NCBI RefSeq assembly: GCF_026420845.1
Contig: NZ_JAOWCB010000014.1
Span: forward strand, 1-64,000
Direction: 5' to 3'
DNA from: Streptomyces sp. PR69
GTDB taxonomy: Bacteria; Actinomycetota; Actinomycetes; Streptomycetales; Streptomycetaceae
Length of the DNA stretch: 64,000 nucleotides
The translations under genes were made by a program, and so were the position numbers. Positions 40,918 through 49,233 of this stretch are shown here, in pieces. The notes under the pieces were generated by a model that did no database searches, was not told the DNA's origin, and saw only the letters and a list, made by a program, of their open reading frames with translations. Position 1 is the stretch's first letter, and each line of letters opens with the position of its first letter.

Positions 40918-41266
40918 CACGTATCTGACAAATTCGCCTCGCCTTCGCCGCCCGGAGAGCCCGGGCAATCCGGCCTGACCAGCGGAATCGCCCATCGGGC
41001 GGCGGGTGCCGCACCTGGGGCATTCCCCGGGCATACCCCATAAGTGGATCAGGGAGCCGAGGGCCGGCGTGCCGGTCCGGGCGGCAGGAATGCCTGGAGT
41101 CGGGTTACCGTTCGAGTGGCCGTTGCGGGCTTTTGCCGTTTGACACGGGGGCGGGTTGTACCGTCACACTCCGCAGCGGCAGGAGCGACACGCACCGTGC
41201 AGCGCGACACACCACCGCCGCACTGCCGTATGTGTCACCGAGCGTCGACCGGAGAGAAGAGCGAAG
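40918..41266. other. topA upstream region
   Basis: This is about 350 bp without a convincing gene. TTGACA (41140-41145) and TACCGT (41159-41164) resemble -35 and -10 boxes, but the 13-nt spacing is short; CACACT (41165-41170) is an alternative -10. Promoters of Streptomyces topA are supercoiling-sensitive, and unusual spacing is a plausible cause, though not shown here. Confidence 0.4.
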
Positions 41267-44152
41267 TTGTCCCCGACCAGCGAGACCGCACAGGGCGGCC
41301 GCCGACTCGTGATCGTCGAGTCGCCTGCCAAGGCGAAGACGATCAAGGGCTATCTGGGCCCCGGCTTCGTCGTCGAAGCGAGCGTCGGGCACATCCGCGA
41401 CCTGCCGAACGGCGCCGCCGAGGTGCCCGAGAAGTACACCGGCGAGGTGCGCCGCCTCGGCGTCGACGTCAACCATGACTTCCAGCCGATCTATGTCGTC
41501 AACGCCGACAAGAGGGCCCAGGTCAAGAAGCTCAAGGAGCTGCTCGCCGAGTCCGACGAGCTCTATCTCGCCACCGATGAGGACCGCGAGGGCGAGGCCA
41601 TCGCCTGGCATCTCCAGGAGGTGCTCAAGCCCAAGGTCCCGGTCAAGCGGATGGTCTTCCACGAGATCACCAAGGAGGCGATCCGCGAGGCCGTCGCCAA
41701 CCCGCGCGAGCTCAACCAGCGCATGGTCGACGCCCAGGAGACCCGCCGTATCCTCGACCGGCTCTACGGCTATGAGGTCTCGCCGGTCCTGTGGAAGAAG
41801 GTCATGCCCCGGCTGTCGGCCGGCCGTGTCCAGTCCGTCGCGACCCGGCTCGTCGTCGAGCGGGAGCGCGAGCGCATCGCCTTCCGCTCCGCGGAGTACT
41901 GGGACCTGACCGGCGTCTTCGCGACCGGCCGCGCGGGCGACGCCTCCGACCCGTCCGTCTTCAGCGCCCGCCTGAACACCGTCGACGGCAAGCGTGTCGC
42001 CCAGGGCCGGGACTTCGGCCCGGACGGACAGCTCAAGGGCGGCTCCTCCGCCCAGGTGCTCCAGCTGGACGAGACGAACGCCCGCGCCCTGGCCGCCGCG
42101 CTCGAGAACGCCTCGTTCGCCGTGCGGTCCGTGGAGTCGAAGCCGTACCGCCGGTCCCCGTACGCACCCTTCCGTACGACGACACTGCAGCAGGAGGCCT
42201 CCCGGAAGCTCGGCTTCGGGGCGAAGGCCACCATGCAGGTCGCGCAGAAGCTGTACGAGAACGGCTTCATCACTTATATGCGTACGGACTCCACGACGCT
42301 CTCCGACACCGCCGTCTCGGCGGCCCGGGCACAGGTCACCCAGCTCTACGGCGGCGACTATCTGCCGGACAAGCCGCGGGTCTACGCCGGGAAGGTCAAG
42401 AACGCGCAGGAGGCCCACGAGGCGATCCGCCCCTCGGGCGACCGCTTCCGCACCCCCGCCGAGACCGGCCTGACCGGCGACCAGTTCAGGCTCTATGAGC
42501 TGATCTGGAAGCGGACCGTCGCCTCTCAGATGAAGGACGCGGTCGGCAACTCCGTCACCGTGAAGATCGGCGGGCGGGCGTCGGACGGCCGGGACGCGGA
42601 GTTCACCGCGTCCGGCAAGACGATCACCTTCCATGGCTTTATGAAGGCCTATGTGGAGGGCGCGGACGACCCGAACGCCGAGCTGGACGACCGCGAGCGG
42701 CGGCTGCCGCAGGTCGCCGAGGGCGACGCGCTGACCGCCGAGGAGATCTCGGCCGACGGCCACGCCACCAAGCCTCCCGCCCGCTACACCGAGGCCTCGC
42801 TGGTCAAGGAGCTGGAGGAGCGGGAGATCGGCCGCCCGTCCACCTACGCCTCGATCATCGGCACGATCCTCGACCGCGGCTATGTGTTCAAGAAGGGGAC
42901 GGCCCTGGTGCCCTCCTTCCTGAGCTTCGCCGTCGTCAACCTGCTGGAGAAGCACTTCGGCCGGCTCGTCGACTATGACTTCACCGCCAGGATGGAGGAC
43001 GACCTCGACCGCATCGCGCGCGGCGAGGCACAGGCCGTGCCGTGGCTGAAGCGGTTCTACTTCGGCGAGGGCGAGCGGGCCGGCGCCGCCTCCGAAGCCG
43101 GAAACGGCGACGGCGACCACCTCGGCGGCCTCAAGGAGCTGGTCACCGACCTGGGCGCGATCGACGCCCGGGAGATCTCCAGTTTCCCCGTGGGCAACGA
43201 CATCGTGCTGCGCGTCGGCCGCTACGGCCCGTACATCGAGCGCGGCGAGAAGGACGCGGAGGGGCATCAGCGCGCCGACGTGCCCGCCGACCTGGCCCCC
43301 GACGAGCTGACGGTCGAGTACGCGGAAGAGCTGCTGGCCAAGCCCAGCGGCGACTTCGAGCTGGGCGTCGACCCGGTCACCGGCCACACGATCGTCGCCA
43401 AGGACGGACGCTACGGCCCGTATGTGACCGAGGTGCTGCCCGAAGGCACGCCCAAGACCGGCAAGAACGCGGTCAAGCCGCGCACGGCGTCGCTGTTCAA
43501 GTCGATGTCCCTGGACACGGTGACCCTCGACGACGCGCTGAAGCTGATGTCGCTGCCGCGGGTCGTCGGCGCCGATCCCGAAGGCGTCGAGATCACCGCT
43601 CAGAACGGCCGCTACGGCCCGTATCTGAAGAAGGGCACGGACTCGCGCTCCCTCGAGACCGAGGAGCAGCTGTTCACCATCACGCTGGACGAGGCGCTGG
43701 CGATCTACGCCCAGCCCAAGCAGCGCGGGCGCGCCGCGGCCAAGCCGCCGCTGAAGGAGCTGGGCACCGACCCCGTCAGCGAGCGCCCGGTGGTGGTCAA
43801 GGACGGCCGGTTCGGCCCGTATGTGACGGACGGCGAGACCAACGCCACGCTGCGCACCGGCGACAGCGTGGAGTCCATCACTCCGGAGCGCGGTTACGAG
43901 CTGCTCGCCGAGAAGCGGGCCAAGGGGCCCGCGAAGAAGAAGACGGCCAAGAAGGCGCCGGCGAAGAAGACGGCCGCCAAGAAGACCGCGGCGAAGAAGA
44001 CGGCCGCGAAGAAGGCCACGGCGGCCAAGACGGCAGCGAAGAAGACCACGGCAGGGAAGAAGACCGCGGCGAAGTCCACGGCCGCGAAGACGGCCACGAA
44101 GACGGCCGCGAAGAAGGCGGCGTCGGCGAACGCGTCTTCCGGGGACGAGTAG
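41267..44152 (+). CDS. topA: DNA topoisomerase I (type IA)
   Basis: This enzyme relaxes negative supercoils through a 5'-phosphotyrosine intermediate. The Toprim domain has VIVESPAKAKTI and ATDEDREGEAIAWH; the active-site Tyr337 is in GFITYMRTDST. C-terminal topo-C repeats replace the zinc fingers of E. coli: GRYGPYI, GRYGPYV, GRYGPYL, GRFGPYV. Residues about 884-961 are a lysine/alanine tail of AKKTAAKK units that gives Streptomyces TopA its high processivity. The start is TTG 41267 (LSPTSETAQGG), with GGAGAGAAG upstream and agreement with the S. coelicolor N-terminus as I recall it. Length 961. Confidence 0.96.
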   Translation: MSPTSETAQGGRRLVIVESPAKAKTIKGYLGPGFVVEASVGHIRDLPNGAAEVPEKYTGEVRRLGVDVNHDFQPIYVVNADKRAQVKKLKELLAESDELYLATDEDREGEAIAWHLQEVLKPKVPVKRMVFHEITKEAIREAVANPRELNQRMVDAQETRRILDRLYGYEVSPVLWKKVMPRLSAGRVQSVATRLVVERERERIAFRSAEYWDLTGVFATGRAGDASDPSVFSARLNTVDGKRVAQGRDFGPDGQLKGGSSAQVLQLDETNARALAAALENASFAVRSVESKPYRRSPYAPFRTTTLQQEASRKLGFGAKATMQVAQKLYENGFITYMRTDSTTLSDTAVSAARAQVTQLYGGDYLPDKPRVYAGKVKNAQEAHEAIRPSGDRFRTPAETGLTGDQFRLYELIWKRTVASQMKDAVGNSVTVKIGGRASDGRDAEFTASGKTITFHGFMKAYVEGADDPNAELDDRERRLPQVAEGDALTAEEISADGHATKPPARYTEASLVKELEEREIGRPSTYASIIGTILDRGYVFKKGTALVPSFLSFAVVNLLEKHFGRLVDYDFTARMEDDLDRIARGEAQAVPWLKRFYFGEGERAGAASEAGNGDGDHLGGLKELVTDLGAIDAREISSFPVGNDIVLRVGRYGPYIERGEKDAEGHQRADVPADLAPDELTVEYAEELLAKPSGDFELGVDPVTGHTIVAKDGRYGPYVTEVLPEGTPKTGKNAVKPRTASLFKSMSLDTVTLDDALKLMSLPRVVGADPEGVEITAQNGRYGPYLKKGTDSRSLETEEQLFTITLDEALAIYAQPKQRGRAAAKPPLKELGTDPVSERPVVVKDGRFGPYVTDGETNATLRTGDSVESITPERGYELLAEKRAKGPAKKKTAKKAPAKKTAAKKTAAKKTAAKKATAAKTAAKKTTAGKKTAAKSTAAKTATKTAAKKAASANASSGDE

Positions 44153-44157
44153 CGGAA

Positions 44158-44188
44158 GAGGAGCGGGACGAGGAGCGGGACGAGGAGC
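44158..44188. repeat. 12-bp tandem repeat just after the topA stop
   Basis: GAGGAGCGGGAC occurs at 44158-44169 and 44170-44181, followed by a partial copy to 44188. The array starts 5 nt after the topA stop codon (44150-44152). Confidence 0.7.
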
Positions 44189-44241
44189 TGCGCCTCCGCG
44201 CGCATGTTCGGGCATACCTCCGGGGAGCAGGGCAGTCCGGA

Positions 44242-44253
44242 TAGGCTGGGCGG
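44242..44253 (+). promoter_or_regulatory. -10 element for leaderless tmk-fusion transcript
   Basis: TAGGCT (44242-44247) lies 6 nt before ATG 44254. There is no Shine-Dalgarno sequence, so a leaderless start is predicted. Confidence 0.55.
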
Positions 44254-47200
44254 ATGACGCGAGCCTCAGACACTGCTGCGGATTCCGACGTGTCCGACGT
44301 TCCCGACGCGCTGACCGCCGATTCACAAGAGCGCGCCGTCCGCGCCCTGCTGCGCTACCCCGCGCTCAAGCGGCTGTGGAGCGCGCAGTTCGTCAGCGGC
44401 GTCGGCGACGCGCTCGCGGTGCTGGTGCTTCTGCTGTTGTCGCTGGAGGCGGCGGTCCTGGAGGGCGCCTTCGGCGGCGGCTACCGCGGAGCGGCCTTCG
44501 CCGTCGCAGCCGTGCTCGGCGTGCGTGTGCTGTCCACCCTCCTCTTCGGAGCCGTACTGCTCGGCCCGATGACCACGCTGACCGCCCCCGGCGGCCCGCT
44601 GGACCGCCGCTGGACCATGATCGGCGCGGATGGCGTACGGCTCGCGCTGCTGGTCGTCGCGCCCCTGTGGATCGACTGGCTCCGGGGCAACGCGCTCACG
44701 CTGCTGCTCGTCACCGTCTTCCTCACCGGGACGGCAGAGCGCTTCTGGACCATCGCACGGGAGAGCGCAGCTCCGGCCCTGCTGCCGGGACCGCCCCCGG
44801 AGGGCGCCGCGGTGCGGCCGCTGCCCGACAGGCTCGGCGCACTGCGCAGGCTGTGGCTGCGCACCGGCTTCGCCGCCGTCCCCGCGGCGGCCGCGGCTCT
44901 GCTCGCCGCCACGCTGATCGGCAAGCTGCTCGCCACCGGAGTGGACTGGTTCTCGCTGCACCAGGCGGCTCTCGGCTCGTATGTGGCGGCCGGCCTCTTC
45001 GCCGCGTCCGTGTCCACCCTGTACTTCCTGGAGCTTCCCGGCACGCAGACGCCACGGCCGCGCTCGCCGCTGGAGGGCCTGCGCCGCCCCTCGGCCTCCG
45101 GCGCCGACAGCGGAGACAGGCAGGGAGACAAGCACCGAGACAGGCAGGGAGACAAGCGGGGAGACCGGCGGCTGGAGAAGGGGCGCACCGGCGGGATACC
45201 GCTCTTCGTGCTGGCCTGCGCCGCCGTCGCCGGGGCCATCGCCTCCGCCGTGGCGCTGTCCGTCCTGCACGCCGTCGACCTGGGCGGCGGCCCGGCGGCC
45301 TTCGCGCTGCTCGTGCTGGGCCTCACCGGCGGGACCGGGGTCGGCATCCGCGCGGCCGGGGCCGTCCTGCCGGCGCTCTCGCGACGGCGGCTCCTCGCCC
45401 TCGCCATCGCCGTCACCGGCGTGGCGCTGCTCGCGGCCGGTCTGGTGCCCGACACGGCGACCGTGGTGCTGCTCGCCGTGCTGGCTGGCTGTGCCGCCGG
45501 GGTGGCGGCCAACACCGGGCATGTGCTGATCGACCAGGAGACCGAGGAGTTCCGGCGCGCCCGGATCACCGACCATCTGCAGGCGGTCGTACGGGTCGCC
45601 ATCGGGCTCGGCGCGATCGCGGCCCCGCTGCTGGCCGCGGGGATCGGCCGGCGCCGGCTGACGGGCGGCGACGTCGTCTTCGCGCACGGCGGAGCGGCGT
45701 TCACCCTGATGCTCGTCGGAGCGCTGCTGCTGCCCGTGGCCGTCGTCGTCCTCGCCAGGACGGACGACCGGGCCGGGGTGCCCCTGCGCCGCGATCTGGG
45801 CGAGGCGCTGCGCGGCGGTTCGGACCCGGCGCAGGCCACCGCCGCCGCGGGATTCTTCCTCGTCGTCGAGGGCGGCGACGGAGCCGGGAAGTCCACGCAG
45901 GTCAAGGCGCTGGCCGAGTGGATCCGCGCCAAGGGCCACGAGGTGGTGGTCACCCGTGAGCCGGGTGCCACGCCGATCGGCAAGCGGCTGCGCTCGATCC
46001 TGCTCGATGTGTCGAGCGCCGGACTGTCCAGCCGGGCCGAAGCGCTGCTGTACGCCGCCGACCGCGCCGAACACATCGACTCGGTGGTGCGCCCGGCGCT
46101 TGAGCGGGGCGCGGTGGTCATCTCGGACCGCTATATCGACTCCTCCGTCGCCTATCAGGGCGCGGGACGGGATCTGTCGCCGACCGAGATCGCCCGTATC
46201 TCGCGCTGGGCGACGGACGGCCTCGTACCCCATCTGACCGTGCTGCTGGACGTCTCGCCCGAGACCGCGCGCGAGCGGTTCACCGAGGCGCCGGACCGGC
46301 TGGAGTCGGAACCGGCCGAGTTCCATCAGCGGGTGCGCGCCGGGTTCCTGACGCTGGCCGCGGCGGACCCGGGCCGCTATCTCGTGGTGGACGCCGGCCA
46401 GGATGCCGAGGCGGTCACCACCGTCGTACGGCATCGGCTCGACCAGCTTCTGCCGCTCTCCGAAGCCGAGGTGAAGGCCCGGGAGGAGGCCCGCAAGGCC
46501 GCCGAGGAGGAGGCCAGGCGGCGCGCGGAGGAAGAAGCGGCGCGCAAGGCCGAGGAGGAGCGCAGGGAGCGCGAGCGCCAGGAGCAGCTCGCCCGGCTGC
46601 GCGCCGAAGAGGAGGAGCGCAAGCGCCGCGAACTGGAGGAAGCCAAGCGGCGCGAGGCAGAGCGGCAGGCGGAGGAGGCCCGGCAGCGGGCCGAGGAGGC
46701 GCGGCGGCTCGCCGAGGAGGAACGGCGGCGGCGCGAGGCCGAGGAGAAGGCGCGCCGGGCGGAGCAGGAACGGCTGCGCAAGCAGGCGGAGGAAGAGGCC
46801 CGGCTGCGGGCGGAGGCCGAGGCGCGGCGGCTGGAGAAGCAGCGCAAGGCCGAGGAAGCGCTGCTGAAGGCGGAGGAGGCGCGGCGGCGCGCGGAAGCCG
46901 AGGCCGCCGCGGCCGCGGCCGCGGCCGCGAGGGCCCGGGATGAATCGGCGTCCGAGGTGACCGTGCCCACGCCGGTGGTGAAGCCGGAGCGCCGTGCGGA
47001 CGAGGCCGGCCCGGATGACGTGGGCCCGGACGAGGCGGGCGAGGTGGGCCCGGACGAGGTGACGCAGGAGGTCCCGCGGCCGGTCATCGGGAAGTCGGCC
47101 GCCCGGGACGCCGGGGCGGACGAGACCGAGACGACGCTGCTGCCGAAGGTTCCGGGGGACGACTCGGGCTCCCCGGGGTCTTCGGGCACGTCCGGCGCCC

Positions 47201-47580
47201 TGGACAAGTCCGGCTCGCCGAACGCGTCCGGCTCCTCGGAAGCCTCCGACTCCTCGGACACGGCGGAAACGGCCCTGCTGCCGAAGGTGGAAGACCCAGC
47301 GGACCGGGTTCCGCCGGGCCTCTTCCGCGACGAGCTGCCCTCTGCCGCGCCCTCCGGTGCGCAGGACCCCACCCGCGAACTGCCGCAGGTCGAGCCGGAT
47401 GCGGGCACGGCCGGGCGGGAGAGCCAGGGGCAGGCCCCGGACCGGGACCGGGGCGCCGGGGACCGGCCGCGCCGTCGGCGTCCGGACTGGGCCGAGGAGA
47501 CCCCGCTGGACGATCTGCCGACCCTCGCGGACGAACTGCTCGGCCCGCACGAGGACGACGACCGCAGGCAGGGCCGCTGA
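44254..47580 (+). CDS. tmk: MFS-like membrane domain fused to dTMP kinase with coiled-coil tail
   Basis: This is an 1108-residue multidomain protein. Residues about 25-510 are a hydrophobic MFS-like domain (ten to twelve helices, RRWTMIGADGVRLALLV loop), interrupted by a GDRQGDK repeat linker near residues 287-307. Thymidylate kinase follows: P-loop EGGDGAGKSTQ (539-549), TREPGATPIGKRLR, then the DRY-type motif VVISDRYIDSSVAYQGAGR. The kinase makes dTDP for DNA synthesis. Residues about 738-892 are an uninterrupted Glu/Arg/Lys/Ala coiled coil. The last 200 residues are acidic, Ser/Gly-rich and probably disordered, with two TxLLPKV motifs (TTLLPKV, TALLPKV). The layout suggests membrane-tethered nucleotide synthesis. 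The MFS domain lacks an obvious substrate signature and may be only an anchor. It is followed by the polymerase delta-prime gene. Confidence 0.9.
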   Translation: MTRASDTAADSDVSDVPDALTADSQERAVRALLRYPALKRLWSAQFVSGVGDALAVLVLLLLSLEAAVLEGAFGGGYRGAAFAVAAVLGVRVLSTLLFGAVLLGPMTTLTAPGGPLDRRWTMIGADGVRLALLVVAPLWIDWLRGNALTLLLVTVFLTGTAERFWTIARESAAPALLPGPPPEGAAVRPLPDRLGALRRLWLRTGFAAVPAAAAALLAATLIGKLLATGVDWFSLHQAALGSYVAAGLFAASVSTLYFLELPGTQTPRPRSPLEGLRRPSASGADSGDRQGDKHRDRQGDKRGDRRLEKGRTGGIPLFVLACAAVAGAIASAVALSVLHAVDLGGGPAAFALLVLGLTGGTGVGIRAAGAVLPALSRRRLLALAIAVTGVALLAAGLVPDTATVVLLAVLAGCAAGVAANTGHVLIDQETEEFRRARITDHLQAVVRVAIGLGAIAAPLLAAGIGRRRLTGGDVVFAHGGAAFTLMLVGALLLPVAVVVLARTDDRAGVPLRRDLGEALRGGSDPAQATAAAGFFLVVEGGDGAGKSTQVKALAEWIRAKGHEVVVTREPGATPIGKRLRSILLDVSSAGLSSRAEALLYAADRAEHIDSVVRPALERGAVVISDRYIDSSVAYQGAGRDLSPTEIARISRWATDGLVPHLTVLLDVSPETARERFTEAPDRLESEPAEFHQRVRAGFLTLAAADPGRYLVVDAGQDAEAVTTVVRHRLDQLLPLSEAEVKAREEARKAAEEEARRRAEEEAARKAEEERRERERQEQLARLRAEEEERKRRELEEAKRREAERQAEEARQRAEEARRLAEEERRRREAEEKARRAEQERLRKQAEEEARLRAEAEARRLEKQRKAEEALLKAEEARRRAEAEAAAAAAAAARARDESASEVTVPTPVVKPERRADEAGPDDVGPDEAGEVGPDEVTQEVPRPVIGKSAARDAGADETETTLLPKVPGDDSGSPGSSGTSGALDKSGSPNASGSSEASDSSDTAETALLPKVEDPADRVPPGLFRDELPSAAPSGAQDPTRELPQVEPDAGTAGRESQGQAPDRDRGAGDRPRRRRPDWAEETPLDDLPTLADELLGPHEDDDRRQGR

Positions 47581-47598
47581 GCCTGGCCGTCCGGGTCG

Positions 47599-47658
47599 CC
47601 GGGTCGCCCGGGCCGCTTGTCCGGGCCGCCGGGTCGCCCGGGGCGCTTGTCCGGGCCG
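47599..47658. repeat. 30-bp tandem repeat downstream of the tmk fusion
   Basis: Two adjacent 30-bp copies (47599-47628, 47629-47658) differ at one base. Partial copies flank them (about 47591-47598 and after 47658). The array begins 18 nt after the stop codon. Confidence 0.8.
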
Positions 47659-47747
47659 CCCGTCCCGAGGGAGAGACGGGCGGGACGGATTGTCAGAGGG
47701 CTCGTTCACAATGGGAGGCCGCAGCGCAGAAAGGGCGGTGACGGCGC

Positions 47748-48953
47748 ATGGCCGTATGGGATGACGTGGTCGGGCAGGAGCGTGTCCGGGCGCAGCTCTC
47801 CGCCGCCGCCCGTGATGCCGATTCCCTCGTCACCGCCGAGGCGGCGGGGGAGCCGGCCCCTGAGGCCTCGAAGATGACGCACGCCTGGCTGTTCACCGGC
47901 CCGCCGGGCTCCGGGCGTTCCACCGCCGCCCGGGCCTTCGCCGCCGCGCTGCAGTGCGTCAGCCCGGACCGGTCGCTCGGCGGCGAGCCGGGCTGCGGGT
48001 TCTGCGACGGCTGCCACACCGCTCTCGTCGGCACCCACGCCGATGTGGAGGTCGTCCGCACCGACCTGCTGTCCATCGGGGTCAAGGAGACCCGCGACCT
48101 GGTCCGCCGCGCCCAGCTCTCCCCGGCCGGCGGACGCTGGCAGATCATCATCCTGGAGGATGCCGACCGTCTCACCGAGGGCGCCGCCAATGTGCTGCTC
48201 AAGGCGGTCGAGGAGCCCGCCGCCCGCACGGTGTGGCTGCTGTGCGCGCCCTCCCTGGAGGATGTGCTGCCCACCATCCGCTCCCGCTGCCGTCACCTCA
48301 CCCTCCGCACACCCCCGGTCGCGGCCGTCGCCGACGTCCTCGTACGGCGAGACGGCATCGAGCCGGAGGTCGCCGCGGCCTCCGCCCGCGCCACGCAAGG
48401 GCACATCGGCCGCGCGCGCAGGCTGGCCACCGACGAGCGCGCCCGTGCCCGGCGGGCGGCGGTGCTCAAGCTGCCGCTGCGCATCGAGGACATCGGCGGC
48501 TGTCTCAAGGCCGCCCAGGAGCTGATCGACGCCGCTGCCGAGGACGCAGCCCAGGCGGCGGAGGAGATCGACGCCAAGGAGACAGAAGAGCTCAAGGCCG
48601 CGCTGGGCGCGGCCGCGGGCGGCCGGATGCCGCGCGGCACCGCCGGGGCGATGAAGGAGCTGGAGGACAAGCAGAAGCGCCGCAGGACGCGCACTCAGCG
48701 GGACAGCCTCGACCTCGCGCTCTCGGACCTGACCGGCTTCTACCGCGATGTGCTAGCGCTGCAGATGGGTTCCGGGGTCATGCTCGCCAATGAGGATGTA
48801 CGGGACTCGCTGGACCGCGTTGCGCGGGGTTCCACGCCGGAGCGGACGCTGCGCCGGATAGAGGCGATCGTCGCCTGCCGCCAGACGCTGGAGCGCAACG
48901 TCGCCCCGCTGCTGGCGGTCGAGGCGATGGCGGTGGCGCTGCGGGCCGGCTGA
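47748..48953 (+). CDS. holB: DNA polymerase III delta-prime subunit
   Basis: This clamp-loader subunit of the replicative polymerase is a 401-residue AAA+ protein. It has the P-loop-like GPPGSGRSTAARAFAAAL, in which Arg replaces the catalytic Lys, so it probably does not hydrolyse ATP (known for delta-prime). A zinc-knuckle C-x8-C-x2-C-x2-C follows (CVSPDRSLGGEPGCGFCDGC). IIILEDADRLTEGAANVLLKAVEEPA is the Walker B region with a canonical LLKxxEEP. Sensor 1 is PSLEDVLPTIRSRCR. A helical lid with an Ala/Lys-rich insert (about residues 265-315) and the C-terminal collar domain follow. The start ATG 47748 is preceded by AAAGGGCGG. Its stop lies in a tandem-repeat array. Confidence 0.92.
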   Translation: MAVWDDVVGQERVRAQLSAAARDADSLVTAEAAGEPAPEASKMTHAWLFTGPPGSGRSTAARAFAAALQCVSPDRSLGGEPGCGFCDGCHTALVGTHADVEVVRTDLLSIGVKETRDLVRRAQLSPAGGRWQIIILEDADRLTEGAANVLLKAVEEPAARTVWLLCAPSLEDVLPTIRSRCRHLTLRTPPVAAVADVLVRRDGIEPEVAAASARATQGHIGRARRLATDERARARRAAVLKLPLRIEDIGGCLKAAQELIDAAAEDAAQAAEEIDAKETEELKAALGAAAGGRMPRGTAGAMKELEDKQKRRRTRTQRDSLDLALSDLTGFYRDVLALQMGSGVMLANEDVRDSLDRVARGSTPERTLRRIEAIVACRQTLERNVAPLLAVEAMAVALRAG

Positions 48954-49172
48954 CACCCGGCGTGGGCCGAGACCCGGCACGGGCTGACACCCGGCGTGGG
49001 CCGAGACCCGGCACGGGCTGACACCCGGCGTGGGCCGAGACCCGGCACGGGCTGACACCCGGCGTGGGCTGACACCCGGCTGACGCCTTGGCGTGGGCTG
49101 ACACCCGGCACGGGCTGACGCCCTGGCGTGGGCTGACACCCGGCACGGGCTGACGCCCTGGCGTGGGCTGAC
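48950..49172. repeat. Tandem repeat array at the holB stop codon
   Basis: Three perfect 34-bp copies (48950-48983, 48984-49017, 49018-49051) are followed by about seven shorter 17-18-bp relatives. The copies have the form CTGACACCCGGCGTGGG or CTGACGCCCTGGCGTGGG, alternating with CACGGG endings, to about 49172. The TGA of the holB stop (48951-48953) lies in the first copy. Every copy carries CTGA or CCGA at its start. Confidence 0.85.
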
Positions 49173-49221
49173 GCCCCGCGCCGCGCATATGCCTGCCCGC
49201 CCTTCCGCCGCACCCTTCCAT

Positions 49222-49233
49222 TACTCTCCGGGA
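49222..49233 (+). promoter_or_regulatory. -10 element for leaderless secreted hydrolase transcript
   Basis: TACTCT (49222-49227) lies 6 nt before ATG 49234, and no ribosome-binding site is visible. Confidence 0.5.

Noticed and set aside
47599..49172. Possible CRISPR array among the repeats near holB
   Set aside because: The units are directly adjacent with no unique spacers, and no cas genes are in the window.
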